From: Anaerolineae bacterium
Lineage (GTDB): Bacteria > Chloroflexota > Anaerolineae > B4-G1 > SLSP01
NCBI GenBank assembly: GCA_016927095.1
Contig: JAFGNI010000546.1
Coordinates: 1-6,630, forward strand
Direction: 5' to 3'
Length of the DNA stretch: 6,630 bases
In this document: positions 1 to 5,967 of the stretch, one piece after another
How the letters are laid out: every line of letters begins with the position of its first letter
How positions within the stretch are numbered: position 1 is the first letter of the stretch
Program-made: the position numbers and the translations under genes
Notes under the pieces: model-generated
What the model saw: the letters and a program-made list of their open reading frames with translations, nothing else
Databases searched by the model: none
What the model was told of the DNA's origin: nothing

Positions 1-68
1 GTGTCGGGATCGATGCGGATGTTGGTAGTGTCTGGCACCTGCTTAACTGCGACAAGTGCGTGGAACAA
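1..68 (-). CDS. etfB: Electron transfer flavoprotein beta subunit, N-terminal fragment (runs off the window)
   Basis: Only the first 22 codons and two bases are in the window. They read MFHALVAVKQVPDTTNIRID followed by Pro-Asp. This matches the opening of ETF beta (FixA/EtfB) proteins, whose first strand and loop typically read VxVKQVPDT followed by a short segment ending in a DP pair. ETF beta pairs with ETF alpha to carry electrons from acyl-CoA and similar dehydrogenases to the quinone pool or, in bifurcating forms, to or from NAD and ferredoxin. The start chosen is TTG at 66-68, because an AGGAGGT ribosome binding site (74-80) lies 6 nt upstream of it and no ATG or GTG fits. The gene follows the CoA-transferase on the same strand after 67 nt with no obvious promoter between, so co-transcription is likely. 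The fragment is too short to distinguish bifurcating from classical ETF. Confidence 0.8.
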   Translation of the reverse strand, partial: MFHALVAVKQVPDTTNIRIDPD

Positions 69-73
69 ACTAC

Positions 74-80
74 ACCTCCT
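74..80 (-). promoter_or_regulatory. Ribosome binding site of etfB
   Basis: The minus strand reads AGGAGGT, a strong Shine-Dalgarno sequence, with 6 nt between AGGAGG (75-80) and the TTG codon at 66-68. It decides the non-ATG start of the partial etfB gene. Confidence 0.75.
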
Positions 81-135
81 CAGAATGAATGAAACGGAAC
101 AAACAGCTTACAGCACCCAGATCGTGCGCTATAGA

Positions 136-1455
136 TCAGATAAGACCCAGCTCCTGGGCTGCCTGCGTCAGCTCATCGCGGAACTTCGGATGCGCAATGC
201 TGATAAGGGCTTTGGCGCGTTGCCGGACGCTCATGCCATAGAGATCCACGGCGCCGTACTCCGTGACCACCCAGTGCACGTGGTTGCGCGTGGTCACCAC
301 CCCGGCGCCCTGCTTGAGCTGCGGCACGATGCGGGTCATCGTCTCGTGCCGCGCGGTGCTGGGCAGCGCGATGATGGGGACGCCCCCATCAGAGCGGGAA
401 GCGCCGTAGATGAAGTCCATTTGTCCACCTACGCCGCTGTACAGTTTGGAGCCAATGCTGTCGGCACAGACCTGCCCCGTCAGATCCACCTCGATCGCGC
501 CGTTGATCGCCACTTGGCGGTAGTTCTGTCCGACGACGCACGGGTCGTTAATGTAGTCGGTGCGATGGAGCTCAACGAGATCGTTGTGGTCCAGCCAGCG
601 ATAGAGCGCGCGCGACCCCAAGACAAAGCCGGCTGTGATCTTCCCCCGATGGAGCGTCTTGCGCGCGCCGGTGATCACCCCCTTCTCCACAAGCGTCATC
701 ACCCCGTCGGAGAAAAGCTCGGTATGAATGCCCAGGTCCTTCTTGCCCTCAAGGTAGGGAAGGACGGAGTCTGGGATAGCGCCGATGCCCATCTGCAGCG
801 TCGCGCCATCGGGAATGAGCTCCGCGATATGCCTAGCGATGTCCTCAATGGTGGGATCGCCGGGGACGGCGCTCATCGCGAACTCATCAAGGGGGGCGTC
901 GGTTTCGACGATGTAGTCGATATCCCGGACGTGGATGAAGGTGTCCCCGGCGATGTACGGCATCTGAGCGTTCACCTGCGCCACGATGCATTCTGCCGAC
1001 TCGGCGGGGGATTTGGTCAGCCCGGTCTCGATGCTGAAGGAACAGAATCCGTGGGCGTCCGGCGGGGACAGGTGCACGAAGGCGACATCCACGGGGAGGA
1101 TCCTGCGCTTGAAGAGCAGCGGAAACTCCGAGAGCAGCACTGGTGTGAAGTCGGCGCGCCCATCCCAAATGGCCTGCCGCGATTGGTGACCGATGAACAT
1201 CACATTGGCTCGCAGATGCCCATCCATATCGGGCGCGCTCCAGGGCGCCGGCCCCACGGTTAGGGTCTGGGCGACCTCCACGTCTGCCACGTTGGGCGCA
1301 TGGGCGACCAGGGCGTCGGTCAGGACCCTGGGAACGCTGCAATTGCCCGTCAGAAAGACGCGTTCTCCGGAGTGTACTGTGGCGGCAATCGCTTCTTCGG
1401 CGGTGGTGACCTTTTGTGCGTAGGTGGACTGCCAGTCTGAGTGTGGAATTGTCAT
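136..1455 (-). CDS. Acetyl-CoA hydrolase/transferase family protein (4-hydroxybutyrate/acetate CoA-transferase type)
   Basis: This 439-aa protein has the usual length of family I CoA-transferases related to 4-hydroxybutyrate CoA-transferase and Cat1. These move CoA between an acyl-CoA and a free carboxylic acid through a glutamyl-CoA intermediate. Visible landmarks are the N-terminal segment GERVFLTGNCSVPRVL (30-45), the block DGATLQMGIGAIPDSVL (216-232) and the catalytic block GIHTELFSDG (242-251) with Glu246 as the expected active-site glutamate. GGQMDFIYGA (343-352) and the C-terminal HVHWVVTEYGAVDLYG (392-407) complete the pattern. The protein is probably cytosolic, as no signal peptide or membrane segment is seen. 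The ATG lies 9 nt after the stop of the upstream dehydrogenase gene, whose TAG sits inside a weak AGGT ribosome binding site, suggesting translational coupling. etfB follows. Family assignment is firm; the acyl substrate (acetyl, butyryl, succinyl, 4-hydroxybutyryl or aryl) cannot be told from sequence alone. Confidence 0.9.
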   Translation of the reverse strand: MTIPHSDWQSTYAQKVTTAEEAIAATVHSGERVFLTGNCSVPRVLTDALVAHAPNVADVEVAQTLTVGPAPWSAPDMDGHLRANVMFIGHQSRQAIWDGRADFTPVLLSEFPLLFKRRILPVDVAFVHLSPPDAHGFCSFSIETGLTKSPAESAECIVAQVNAQMPYIAGDTFIHVRDIDYIVETDAPLDEFAMSAVPGDPTIEDIARHIAELIPDGATLQMGIGAIPDSVLPYLEGKKDLGIHTELFSDGVMTLVEKGVITGARKTLHRGKITAGFVLGSRALYRWLDHNDLVELHRTDYINDPCVVGQNYRQVAINGAIEVDLTGQVCADSIGSKLYSGVGGQMDFIYGASRSDGGVPIIALPSTARHETMTRIVPQLKQGAGVVTTRNHVHWVVTEYGAVDLYGMSVRQRAKALISIAHPKFRDELTQAAQELGLI

Positions 1456-1464
1456 AACCTGGAC

Positions 1465-2553
1465 CTAGAGCACCCCATAAGATACGCTGGAATCATCGAT
1501 GATTTGGCCGTTGCGCATCACGACGCCGCGGCGTAGCGCCTCGTTCTGCGCGATGGCTGAGGCGACACCCATCTCCGCCACGTGCCGTATATAGGACCAC
1601 GCGGCGTTGTTGAACGCAAGCGTCGATGTGCGCGGCACCGACCCCGGAACGTTGGGAACGCAATAATGGAGGACGTCCTCCTCGATGTAGGTTGGATTGT
1701 CGAACGTGGTGGGCCGGCTGGTCTCAGCACATCCCCCGTGGTCGATCGCAAAATCAATGATTACCGCGCCCTTGCGCATGGTGCGCAGCATCTCGCGCGT
1801 GATGAGGACCGGCGCCCGTTTGCCGGGATTCCGCACAGCCCCAATCACGACATCGGCGAATCGTGTGACGTAGGCAACATTGAAGTCGTGATCGATCATC
1901 GTGGTCACCCGGCCCTGGAATTGGTTGTCCAGGTCACGGAGCCGCTCGAGGGAGCGGCTGAGGATAAAGACCTTGGCGCCCAGGCCCAGGAACGCTCGCG
2001 CCGCGTTCTGGCCCACGGTGCCTGATCCCAAGACGACAACGTCGCCCGCGGAGACGCCGGGAACGCCGTTGAGCAGTACGCCGCGCCCGCCATTCTGGCG
2101 CATCAACAGGGTGCCCGCGATGTACGGCGCCATCCGTCCTGCGACTTCGCTCACCGGCTTGAGGATTGGGAAATCATGCTTGTCCTTCTTGATCATCTCG
2201 TAAGCAAGCGCGGTGATGCGGCGTTCCCGCATGGCCTCCACATCCTCGTCGGGAATCTGCGATAGGCCGAGGAAGCACATAAGCGTCTGCCCGTTGGGCA
2301 TCCACTCGATCTCCTCGCGGGTGGGGTGCAGCACCTTGAGCACCATGGAGCCTCTTGCGTAGAGCTCTGCCCCATCGTGGACCAGTTTGGCGCCCATGCG
2401 CTCGTAGTCGTAGTCGCAGAACCCGGCGCCGACCCCGGCACCGCTTTCCACGAAGCATGTATGCCCATCCTTAAGCAGCAGGCCGACACCGGTGGGCGTC
2501 AGCCCTACGCGCTCCTCACCTGGAAGTCTTTCCTTCGGAATGCCGATATTCAT
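1465..2553 (-). CDS. ald: Alanine dehydrogenase-family oxidoreductase with altered active site
   Basis: This 362-aa protein matches the alanine dehydrogenase/transhydrogenase-alpha fold from end to end. It has the N-terminal MNIGIPKE..EERVGLTP (Arg15), PVSEVAGR (133-140), GGRGVLLNGVPGV (155-167), a Rossmann loop VVVLGSGTVGQNAA (172-185), IDFAIDHGGC (266-275, Asp271) and HYCVPNVPGSVPRTST (296-311, Asn301). Canonical alanine dehydrogenases interconvert L-alanine and pyruvate plus ammonia with NAD. By remembered comparison with the M. tuberculosis enzyme, Arg15 and the catalytic aspartate are kept. The positions of Lys75 and His96 are Leu75 and Gly96, and the NAD-ribose aspartate (Asp198) is Ser199 followed by Arg200. 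The true substrate may therefore not be alanine/pyruvate, and the cofactor may be NADP(H). The start is ATG 2553, since AAAGGAG lies 6 nt upstream and the protein then begins at the family's usual position; an in-frame extension to 2586 is unlikely. The gene is apparently co-transcribed with the downstream CoA-transferase. Family is confident; function is uncertain. Confidence 0.82.
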   Translation of the reverse strand: MNIGIPKERLPGEERVGLTPTGVGLLLKDGHTCFVESGAGVGAGFCDYDYERMGAKLVHDGAELYARGSMVLKVLHPTREEIEWMPNGQTLMCFLGLSQIPDEDVEAMRERRITALAYEMIKKDKHDFPILKPVSEVAGRMAPYIAGTLLMRQNGGRGVLLNGVPGVSAGDVVVLGSGTVGQNAARAFLGLGAKVFILSRSLERLRDLDNQFQGRVTTMIDHDFNVAYVTRFADVVIGAVRNPGKRAPVLITREMLRTMRKGAVIIDFAIDHGGCAETSRPTTFDNPTYIEEDVLHYCVPNVPGSVPRTSTLAFNNAAWSYIRHVAEMGVASAIAQNEALRRGVVMRNGQIIDDSSVSYGVL

Positions 2554-2559
2554 CCTGTG

Positions 2560-2566
2560 CTCCTTT
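2560..2566 (-). promoter_or_regulatory. Ribosome binding site of the alanine dehydrogenase-like gene
   Basis: The minus strand reads AAAGGAG, 6 nt before the ATG at 2553-2551. This spacing supports the shorter start over the in-frame upstream ATG at 2586, which would add 11 residues not usual for the family. Confidence 0.8.
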
Positions 2567-2615
2567 CGATACACGATCTCCTGCACAAGCAGCTAGCCGG
2601 AAACCGGGCGCGAAG

Positions 2616-2629
2616 GCTTAGTGCTAAGC
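2616..2629. promoter_or_regulatory. Perfect 14-bp palindrome upstream of the dehydrogenase gene (possible operator)
   Basis: GCTTAG and CTAAGC are exact inverted repeats separated by TG. The site lies about 63 bp upstream of the dehydrogenase start in the 171-nt gap after galK. Its position would suit a transcription-factor operator, but no clear -35/-10 pair was found next to it, so the role is a guess. Confidence 0.3.
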
Positions 2630-2632
2630 GGT

Positions 2633-2694
2633 GTCGAGGCTTGTGCCAGCGCCGTCCACACTGAAGATCACACAGCGCCCGGTGCACCCTCGAC
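2633..2694 (-). other. Long imperfect hairpin after galK
   Basis: GTCGAGG (2633-2639) pairs perfectly with CCTCGAC (2688-2694). Inside, GTGC (2643-2646) can pair with GCAC (2684-2687) across a 3-nt bulge, and GCGC (2649-2652) with GCGC (2675-2678). It begins about 30 nt beyond the galK stop, where a processing or attenuation structure would fit. It has no U tract, so it is not called as an intrinsic terminator, and chance pairing in GC-rich DNA is possible. Confidence 0.25.
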
Positions 2695-2724
2695 GGTGTC
2701 TTGGGGTGTCGCTTCGGAACGCCG

Positions 2725-3891
2725 CTATGCCATTCGCGCGACACCGTTGTCCGCGCGGGACACGTAGACCGTGGGTTGCCTGTCGTGCTGAGCCTCGTAG
2801 ACCTCAACTAGGTGCGCTTCAACATCAGGTGCCGCATCTGCATCGGCTAGCGCGATGATACAACCGCCAAAGCCGGCGCCGGTTAGGCGCGCACCATAGC
2901 ACCCCTCGACCTCAGCCGCCGCCTCGACCAGCGTGTCGAGTTCCGGAATGCTGACCTCGTAATCGTCGCGCAGACTGCGGTGGCCTTCGAGCAGCAGCTC
3001 CCCGACGTGTGCCATACGGCCCTCATAGAGGTCGCGCGCCACCTGCAGAACGCGGGCGTTCTCGGTGACGACGTGGCGGGCCCGCCGGTAGACGACCTCA
3101 GGGAACTCGTCCTCGTGACGGGCCAGCAGCTCGGGGGTGACGTCGCGCAGCGCCTTGACCTCAGGGTAGTGCTCCTGAAGCACGCTGACGGCCTGCTCGC
3201 ATTGGGCACGGCGCACGTTGTATTCCGAACCCGTCAGCGACCGGCGCACCATGCTGTTGGCGACGATGATCGCGATGTCCTCGGGCACGTTGAAGTAGGC
3301 CCGTTCCAGGGTTCGGGTATCCAGCATCATCGCGTGATCCGCCTTGCCACAGGCGCTGATCATCTGATCCATGATCCCACAATTGACGCCGACGTATTGA
3401 TTCTCCGCTCTCTGGCAGAGCAGGGCAAGGTCGGAGAGCTTCATCTCGATACCGCTGAGCAGGTTCCAGGCGTAGGCGAAGGCCACCTCAATCGCCGCGG
3501 AGGAGGACATCCCGGCGCCCACCGGCACGTCCGAGGTCAGCACCCCGTGGATGCCCACGGGCTTAAGTCCACGCTCCAGCATCGCCCAGACCACGCCCTT
3601 GGGGTAGTCGGCCCAGCCACCGTTGCTCACCGGCACATCGTCCATCATGAAGGCCTGATCGTCGTTGCCCATGTCGACGGCTCGGATGCGCGACAGCTCA
3701 TCCCCGCTGGGCGAGACCGCAAGCCACGCAGCGCGGTCCACCGCCACGGGCAGGACGAAGCCATCGTTGTAGTCGGTGTGTTCGCCGATGATGTTGACGC
3801 GACCCGGCGCCCGTATAATCATCGCCGGTTCCTCCTGGAACCGTGCGTGGAATGCGTTCCTGACTTTCGTGTGCAGCTCGTGTTCGGTCAC
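2725..3891 (-). CDS. galK: Galactokinase
   Basis: This 388-aa GHMP-family kinase phosphorylates alpha-D-galactose at O1 with ATP, the first committed step of the Leloir pathway, in the cytosol. All three GHMP motifs are present. Motif 1 is GRVNIIGEHTDYNDGFVLP (30-48), the galactokinase signature, with catalytic Arg31 and sugar-binding Glu37, His38 and Asp40. Motif 2 is the phosphate loop DVPVGAGMSSSAAIEVA (121-137). Motif 3 is ARLTGAGFGGC (334-344). The catalytic base is expected at Asp175 in CGIMDQ, and SEYNVRR (222-228) supplies the sugar-contacting Tyr224. Length is normal for bacterial GalK. The start is GTG 3891, 5 nt downstream of GGAGG; an in-frame GTG at 3897 overlaps that ribosome binding site and would add two residues. 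The gene has its own promoter (3918-3946). No galT, galE or sugar transporter is visible nearby. Confidence 0.95.
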   Translation of the reverse strand: MTEHELHTKVRNAFHARFQEEPAMIIRAPGRVNIIGEHTDYNDGFVLPVAVDRAAWLAVSPSGDELSRIRAVDMGNDDQAFMMDDVPVSNGGWADYPKGVVWAMLERGLKPVGIHGVLTSDVPVGAGMSSSAAIEVAFAYAWNLLSGIEMKLSDLALLCQRAENQYVGVNCGIMDQMISACGKADHAMMLDTRTLERAYFNVPEDIAIIVANSMVRRSLTGSEYNVRRAQCEQAVSVLQEHYPEVKALRDVTPELLARHEDEFPEVVYRRARHVVTENARVLQVARDLYEGRMAHVGELLLEGHRSLRDDYEVSIPELDTLVEAAAEVEGCYGARLTGAGFGGCIIALADADAAPDVEAHLVEVYEAQHDRQPTVYVSRADNGVARMA

Positions 3892-3895
3892 AGCC

Positions 3896-3903
3896 ACCTC
3901 CCC
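3896..3903 (-). promoter_or_regulatory. galK: Ribosome binding site of galK (decides between two GTG starts)
   Basis: The minus strand reads GGGGAGGT followed by GGCTGTG. The first GTG (3897-3895) overlaps this Shine-Dalgarno sequence, while the second (3891-3889) lies 5 nt beyond GGAGG. The second is therefore the better start. Confidence 0.7.
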
Positions 3904-3917
3904 GGATACGGAATTCG

Positions 3918-3946
3918 ATTATAGCTTCTTCCAATACCTTCGCCAA
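3918..3946 (-). promoter_or_regulatory. Sigma-70-type promoter of galK
   Basis: On the minus strand, TTGGCG (3946-3941) is followed after exactly 17 nt by a perfect TATAAT (3923-3918). Transcription should begin near 3911, giving a leader of about 20 nt that includes the GGGGAGGT ribosome binding site. This makes galK able to be expressed independently of the upstream helicase-like gene. Confidence 0.7.
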
Positions 3947-3957
3947 CAGCCCCTTCT

Positions 3958-4047
3958 CTTCCGGGAAGCTGCGTCTCATCCTGTCCGCGCAGCGCCACCT
4001 CACACGCAGCCCGCCACGCGACTGTCCAAGCACCTGCTTCCCGGAAG
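3958..4047. repeat. Pair of 12-bp inverted repeats between the helicase-like gene and galK
   Basis: CTTCCGGGAAGC (3958-3969) and GCTTCCCGGAAG (4036-4047) are exact reverse complements separated by 66 nt. Each arm contains TTCC-N-GGAA, itself a near-perfect palindrome. One arm lies 15 nt beyond the stop of the helicase-like gene and the other about 11 bp upstream of the galK -35 box. They could be paired operators for galK control, or the two arms of an RNA structure in the upstream transcript. Neither role is proven. Confidence 0.55.
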
Positions 4048-4062
4048 GTGTGGTCGTCCGCT

Positions 4063-5721
4063 TCACGCATCGTCGACGTCGACCAAGAACCCATGTTCAG
4101 CCAGCAGTTGCCGGATGCGCTCCCGGTCTTTCTCGCGCACAACCGCAAGCTCTGGTGTCAGGCGCGCGACAATCAGCGGCATCAGCTCCGGAATCTGGAG
4201 CTGCTTCGGATCGCTGACCCGCAAGATCCACGGATGCGCCAGCTTTGTCTGTCCTTCGCCGCGGTAGGCACGCTGGATGGCGGTCTCCAAGGTCGACGGC
4301 AGCGCTTGGCTGGCTGTGGCCTCCTTCAGGAAGGTGGTGATGCGCCCCAAGGGGATACGCTGCCTCTTGGCTCGATCTAGCGAAGCTGGCGTGAGCCGGT
4401 ACCGGTATCCCTCAGCCGGCGTGGCATCCCCCTCCTGGATGCGCTCTGCGATGCGGCTCAACTGAAACCGCTCGTAGCGCCGCCGGCGAGGTGCGATCAC
4501 ATCTGCGTTGGCGAGCAGCCGCAGTGGCGAGGGTTCCGGCAACGCCGGTGGCGCAGCAAGGTCGAGAACCGCCGCGCCGGCCTCCGATAGCCGGAACACG
4601 TCTTCACGCGCCGTGCCAGCCGCGTGGCCCGTGTCCACGAGGCCCAGCCAGGACAAGGGGCCAGCAATCAAAAAGGCGATGAGCTCGCCCTCCACCGCAT
4701 CCCATGCCTCGAATCCCCGCAGCGGGATCTCCGTCTGTGCATCGCGAGGGGCCCAAGTGTCGTAGATGCCATCCTGTCGCAGGAAGTCGGTGGCGTAGGT
4801 CTTGACGTACGATTTGAAGGCTTCGATGGTGTACCATGCGCCCGGCTCACATCGTGACAGCGCGCGGAGGAATGCCTGGCGGGTGCTGCGCGGTGCGTTG
4901 GGCCACGGGTTGACCGGATCTGGCTTCAGGGCAGGGATGTGCGCTACATCGTTCCAAGTTTCGCTCGCGATCCAGGCATGGGCCAGCGCTGACCACTGCG
5001 TCCAGAGATCTGCCTTCAGCCAGCTCAGGATCTCGTTGGCGCCAGGACGTGGGCGCCCGCTATCATCCGTCCGGATCCACCCGGTCTCCTCGCACAGGCC
5101 CTTGAGCAGCCTGAGTCGTGCCTCAGCCGGTGGGTTGAGGGCGCTCAGTGGTGGGTCCGGTGCCGTCTCCTCGCGCTGGAGGGCGGCCCACACGGTGACC
5201 AGGTCGTCGGCGAGGCTGTCGGTCCCCAACGTAACCGCCTCCGGTGCCGTGGTCGTGGGTGGCGGAGGGATCTCGAGCGGGGGTGGTGCCGGCATATAGA
5301 GCCTGAGGTCCTCCGGCACAAAGGCCATTTCCACGGCCTGCCCGTCCTGGTCGGCAAAGGCGCGTTGCACCAGGCCCATGAACCACAGCGCCTCGGCAGC
5401 GGAGGCCGGCTCGCGCCAGAGCGCCTCGCGCTCAACGCGCCCGGCGCCCAGCGTGCGGACCTCGCCGTTGCGCCGCACGAAGACGGCCCAGGGCAACGCG
5501 CTCTCGTGGCGCAGCACATCGTCAAGCGCAGCTTGTTGCTCGGCGGGCAGATCCGCCAGAACAGCAGCGACGGATTCCGCGGAGGCCATCGCCGCCACCA
5601 GTTCCGCAGCCATATCGGCCTTGCGTGTCGTGGTCAGCTGAATGTTCCAGAGGCTGGCAATGATACGGAGGCGTGCCGGGTCGCTGTCGAGTAGGGCTTG
5701 GTAGAGCGTTCTCAGTGCCAT
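4063..5721 (-). CDS. Orphan protein with XPB/Ssl2-type helicase C-terminal-like domain
   Basis: This 552-aa protein has no Walker A or other helicase motor motif, so it is not itself a helicase. Residues about 1-145 are helical and end in a proline-rich linker (144-160, with runs APPPLEIPPPP). Residues about 290-390 look like a winged-helix unit ending in FRLSEAGAAVL. Residues about 400-550 resemble the helicase conserved C-terminal (Helicase_C_3, XPB/Ssl2) domain, with LANADVIAP, then YRLTPASLDRA (441-451), a LPSTLETAIQRAYRGEG-like segment (474-490) and a final ERIRQLLAEHGFLV (534-547). Such proteins are known as helicase-associated or DNA-binding proteins of undefined role, often in Actinobacteria and Chloroflexota. 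The start is ATG 5721, the first in-frame start after the TATAAT promoter. An in-frame extension to 5811 would translate the promoter itself. The ribosome binding site is weak. The gene is sure; the domain call comes from remembered pattern only. Confidence 0.75.
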   Translation of the reverse strand: MALRTLYQALLDSDPARLRIIASLWNIQLTTTRKADMAAELVAAMASAESVAAVLADLPAEQQAALDDVLRHESALPWAVFVRRNGEVRTLGAGRVEREALWREPASAAEALWFMGLVQRAFADQDGQAVEMAFVPEDLRLYMPAPPPLEIPPPPTTTAPEAVTLGTDSLADDLVTVWAALQREETAPDPPLSALNPPAEARLRLLKGLCEETGWIRTDDSGRPRPGANEILSWLKADLWTQWSALAHAWIASETWNDVAHIPALKPDPVNPWPNAPRSTRQAFLRALSRCEPGAWYTIEAFKSYVKTYATDFLRQDGIYDTWAPRDAQTEIPLRGFEAWDAVEGELIAFLIAGPLSWLGLVDTGHAAGTAREDVFRLSEAGAAVLDLAAPPALPEPSPLRLLANADVIAPRRRRYERFQLSRIAERIQEGDATPAEGYRYRLTPASLDRAKRQRIPLGRITTFLKEATASQALPSTLETAIQRAYRGEGQTKLAHPWILRVSDPKQLQIPELMPLIVARLTPELAVVREKDRERIRQLLAEHGFLVDVDDA

Positions 5722-5754
5722 AAATGACCGGAGTCCATTTCTTGATCGGTGGTC

Positions 5755-5782
5755 ATTATAGTCTCCCTGCCGCTTCCGGCAA
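5755..5782 (-). promoter_or_regulatory. Promoter of the helicase-C-like gene
   Basis: On the minus strand, TTGCCG (5782-5777) is followed after 16 nt by a perfect TATAAT (5760-5755). Initiation near 5748 would leave a leader of about 27 nt before the ATG at 5721. The -35 box lies inside a small perfect hairpin (TGCCG, CTTC, CGGCA; 5768-5781 on the plus strand) and directly abuts the 13-bp direct repeat at 5783. Confidence 0.6.
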
Positions 5783-5875
5783 CCGTCCAAGCTAGGGCTA
5801 TCGCATTTCACCTCAAGTCAGCCACAGATAGCCCTTCTTGGGGTTCAAATGCGATAGCCCTGCCGTCCAAGCTAG
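5783..5875. mobile_element. MITE-like palindromic unit flanked by 13-bp direct repeats
   Basis: The 13-mer CCGTCCAAGCTAG occurs exactly at 5783-5795 and again at 5863-5875, 80 bp apart. Between them lies a 67-bp segment whose ends are inverted repeats. AGGGCTATCGCATTT (5794-5808, overlapping the first direct repeat by two bases) is the exact reverse complement of AAATGCGATAGCCCT (5847-5861). A third partial copy, GATAGCCCTT, sits at 5827-5836. Terminal inverted repeats inside a direct duplication are what a short non-autonomous insertion with target duplication would leave. A 13-bp duplication is long for most families, so recombination between repeats or a cis-regulatory palindrome remains possible. 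It encodes no protein. Confidence 0.55.
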
Positions 5876-5880
5876 ACCTC

Positions 5881-5929
5881 GCCAGCAGAGGGCCCCGTTT
5901 GTCGTAGCGACTTCAGTCGCTGGTACTCT
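5881..5929. repeat. REP-like palindromic repeat, copy 1
   Basis: This 49-bp unit contains the perfect palindrome AGCGACT-TC-AGTCGCT (5906-5921) and continues into GGT-ACTCT. It matches copy 2 at 43 of 49 positions without gaps. AGCGACTTCAGTCGCT palindromes are, from general knowledge, dispersed repeats in several bacterial phyla, including Chloroflexota. Some such families are mobilised by REP-associated tyrosine transposases, which are not seen here. Confidence 0.75.
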
Positions 5930-5967
5930 CCGCGCGAGTCCTAAGATCGTCCCTGTCTACAAGCTCT

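Noticed and set aside
1..1263. 420-codon plus-strand open frame
   Set aside because: It is antisense to the well-supported CoA-transferase and also to the start of etfB. Its peptide has no recognisable domain and the composition expected of a GC-rich antisense frame.
2554..2586. 11-residue N-terminal extension of the alanine dehydrogenase-like protein
   Set aside because: It reads through the AAAGGAG ribosome binding site, and the family normally begins at the MxIGIPKE segment.
2980..3924. 314-codon plus-strand open frame
   Set aside because: It lies almost wholly opposite galK, whose motifs are intact. There is no family resemblance in the antisense peptide.
5722..5811. 30-residue N-terminal extension of the helicase-C-like protein
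   Set aside because: It would translate the -10 and -35 boxes and part of the palindromic unit. ATG 5721 is the first in-frame start after the predicted transcription start.
5836..5875. tRNA T-arm-like GGGTTCAAAT
   Set aside because: The surrounding sequence forms one uninterrupted 15-bp stem rather than a cloverleaf, and no acceptor, D or anticodon arm can be drawn.
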